A stretch of 64,000 nt of DNA from Streptomyces sp. CB00316 (lineage in GTDB: Bacteria > Actinomycetota > Actinomycetes > Streptomycetales > Streptomycetaceae), in contig NZ_LIXI01000006.1 in NCBI RefSeq assembly GCF_001905595.1, positions 186,001-250,000 on the forward strand. The letters are read 5' to 3'. Made by a program: the position numbers and the translations under genes. The notes under the pieces were generated by a model. It ran no database searches. It saw only the letters and a list, made by a program, of their open reading frames with translations, and had not been told where the DNA came from. Within the stretch, counting starts at the first letter, position 1. Each line of letters begins with the position of its first letter. Below are positions 62,976 to 64,000 of the stretch, piece after piece.

Positions 62976-64000
62976 ATGACCGACACCCCGGCACGACTGC
63001 TGAAACTGTTGTCGCTCCTCCAGACCCCGCGCGAATGGCCCGGCGGGGAGCTGGCCGAACGGCTCGACGTCAGCCCGCGCACGGTCCGCCGCGACGTCGA
63101 CCGGCTGCGCGAACTGGGCTACCCCGTGGAGGCCTCGCGCGGTGCGCTGGGCGGCTACCGCCTGGTCGCGGGCGCCGCGATGCCGCCTCTCGCACTGGAC
63201 GACGAGGAAGCGGTCGCCATCGCGGTGGGGCTGCGGGCCGGCGCCGGGCACGCCATCGAGGGCGTCGACGAGGCCTCCGTACGGGCGCTGGCCAAGCTGG
63301 AACAGGTACTGCCGTCGCGGTTGCGCCACCGGGTCTCGGCGCTGCAGAACGCCACGGTGCCGCTGACCCGGGGCGACGGGGCCACCATCGATCCGCAGAC
63401 CCTGACGACGCTGGCCTCGGCGGCCACCGGGCAGGAGGCGCTGAGGTTCTCGTACCGCAGCGGCGACGGTACGGAGACGAAGCGGCGGGTCGAGCCGTGC
63501 CGGCTGGTGAGCACGGGGCGGCGGTGGTACCTGGTGGCTTACGACCTGCTGCGGGAGGACTGGCGGACGTTCCGGGTGGACCGGGTCTCCGAGCCGTTCG
63601 CGACAGGCGCCCGGTTCACGCCCCGGCCGCTCCCCGGGGAGGACGGCGGGGGCGCGGAGCCGGAGGACGCGGCACGCTACTTCGCCCGTTCGATGGCGGG
63701 CGTGCAGCCGGAGCTCCGGCTCGATGTCCGGTTCCGGGCGTCGGCGGAGTTCGTGGCGGCTCGACTGCCGCCGACGCTCGGGGTGCCGGAGCCGGACGGG
63801 GAGGACGGCTGCCGGCTTCGGTCCTCGTCCACGGACTCGTTGGAGTGGGTGGCGCTGCGGCTGGCGCTGGTGGACTGCGAGTTCGCGGTGCAGGGACCTC
63901 CGCAGCTGGTGGCGTACCTGGAGGGTCTGGGCGCCCGGCTGACCCGCGCCGCCGCGGCCGGAAGCGGAGCGCGGAGTCCCGGGCCGGAAGGGCCGCGGGG
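62976..64000 (+). CDS. WYL-domain transcriptional regulator, cut by window end
   Basis: At least 341 residues, open to the right edge. The N-terminal HTH is TPARLLKLLSLLQTPREWPG, ELAERLDVSPRTVRRDVDRL (about 1-50). The WYL domain (about 140-220) includes EALRFSYRSGDGTETKRRVE, the RRWYLVAYDLLREDWRTFRV segment and DRVSEPF. WYL domains sense nucleotides or other small ligands. ATG 62976 is the first start. Divergent from the DHA2 exporter, its likely target. Confidence 0.9.
   Translation, partial: MTDTPARLLKLLSLLQTPREWPGGELAERLDVSPRTVRRDVDRLRELGYPVEASRGALGGYRLVAGAAMPPLALDDEEAVAIAVGLRAGAGHAIEGVDEASVRALAKLEQVLPSRLRHRVSALQNATVPLTRGDGATIDPQTLTTLASAATGQEALRFSYRSGDGTETKRRVEPCRLVSTGRRWYLVAYDLLREDWRTFRVDRVSEPFATGARFTPRPLPGEDGGGAEPEDAARYFARSMAGVQPELRLDVRFRASAEFVAARLPPTLGVPEPDGEDGCRLRSSSTDSLEWVALRLALVDCEFAVQGPPQLVAYLEGLGARLTRAAAAGSGARSPGPEGPR

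Overview
The window is high-GC actinobacterial DNA and almost certainly a Streptomyces chromosome. GTG and TTG starts are common, genes are tightly packed with 4-bp stop/start overlaps, and the genes include a tricorn protease homologue, a DUF6227 protein, a DmpA-type P1 peptidase, a secreted S1 protease and two perfect TTGTCCACA DnaA boxes.

Left part (1-24.8 kb), ordinary chromosome with many regulator/target pairs. A TetR gene lies upstream of an MMPL exporter, with two matching palindromes in front of it. Next come the tricorn protease and a small CsbD-like protein. A coupled three-gene operon (Baeyer-Villiger monooxygenase, alpha/beta hydrolase, SDR) is divergent from a MerR regulator. 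Exodeoxyribonuclease III is divergent from a GNAT enzyme. An ECF sigma factor is fused through a membrane segment to an extracellular CAP domain. Then follow an XRE regulator, an S1 protease, a MarR regulator divergent from a two-gene ABC exporter, a long-chain acyl-CoA ligase, a quinone-type oxidoreductase divergent from an XRE regulator (with a four-copy GTACCCC operator), a DM13 protein and an APC permease.

Middle part (24.8-38.2 kb), a graveyard of mobile elements ending at tRNA-Ala(CGC). It holds broken gene fragments and three copies of a terminator-like repeat. One apparently intact acquired module is present: a B12-binding-type radical SAM enzyme with an unusual CX6CX2C cluster motif, followed by a LysE-type exporter. 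Next to it an IS5/IS112-like element is interrupted by a complete Tn3-family transposon (tnpA, tnpR, 54-bp inverted repeats, 5-bp target duplication TGCAA). Its passenger encodes a single-domain EF-Tu-like GTPase. A barstar-like gene cut by the IS, a truncated membrane gene and an internally deleted ISL3-family IS complete the region.

Right part (38.2-64 kb), ordinary chromosome again. The conserved galU-moeA/glp-moaC-mogA-rimJ-glpR block links molybdenum cofactor synthesis with the Glp/GlpR cell-division module. It is followed by 5-formyl-THF cyclo-ligase, a penicillin-acylase family enzyme, a cation/proton antiporter with an apparent CTG start, an MFS transporter, an FmdB zinc-ribbon gene behind a CIRCE-like operator, MTA phosphorylase, an SAF-domain protein and an internally deleted mscL. 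A coupled operon encodes a molybdopterin oxidoreductase, a ferredoxin, a Tat-type Rieske protein and a cytochrome-b-like membrane subunit. The window ends with a P1 peptidase, a DUF6227 protein, and a DHA2 exporter divergent from a WYL-type regulator across a 13-bp inverted repeat.

All functional calls rest on reading motifs and remembered family features; no database search was run.
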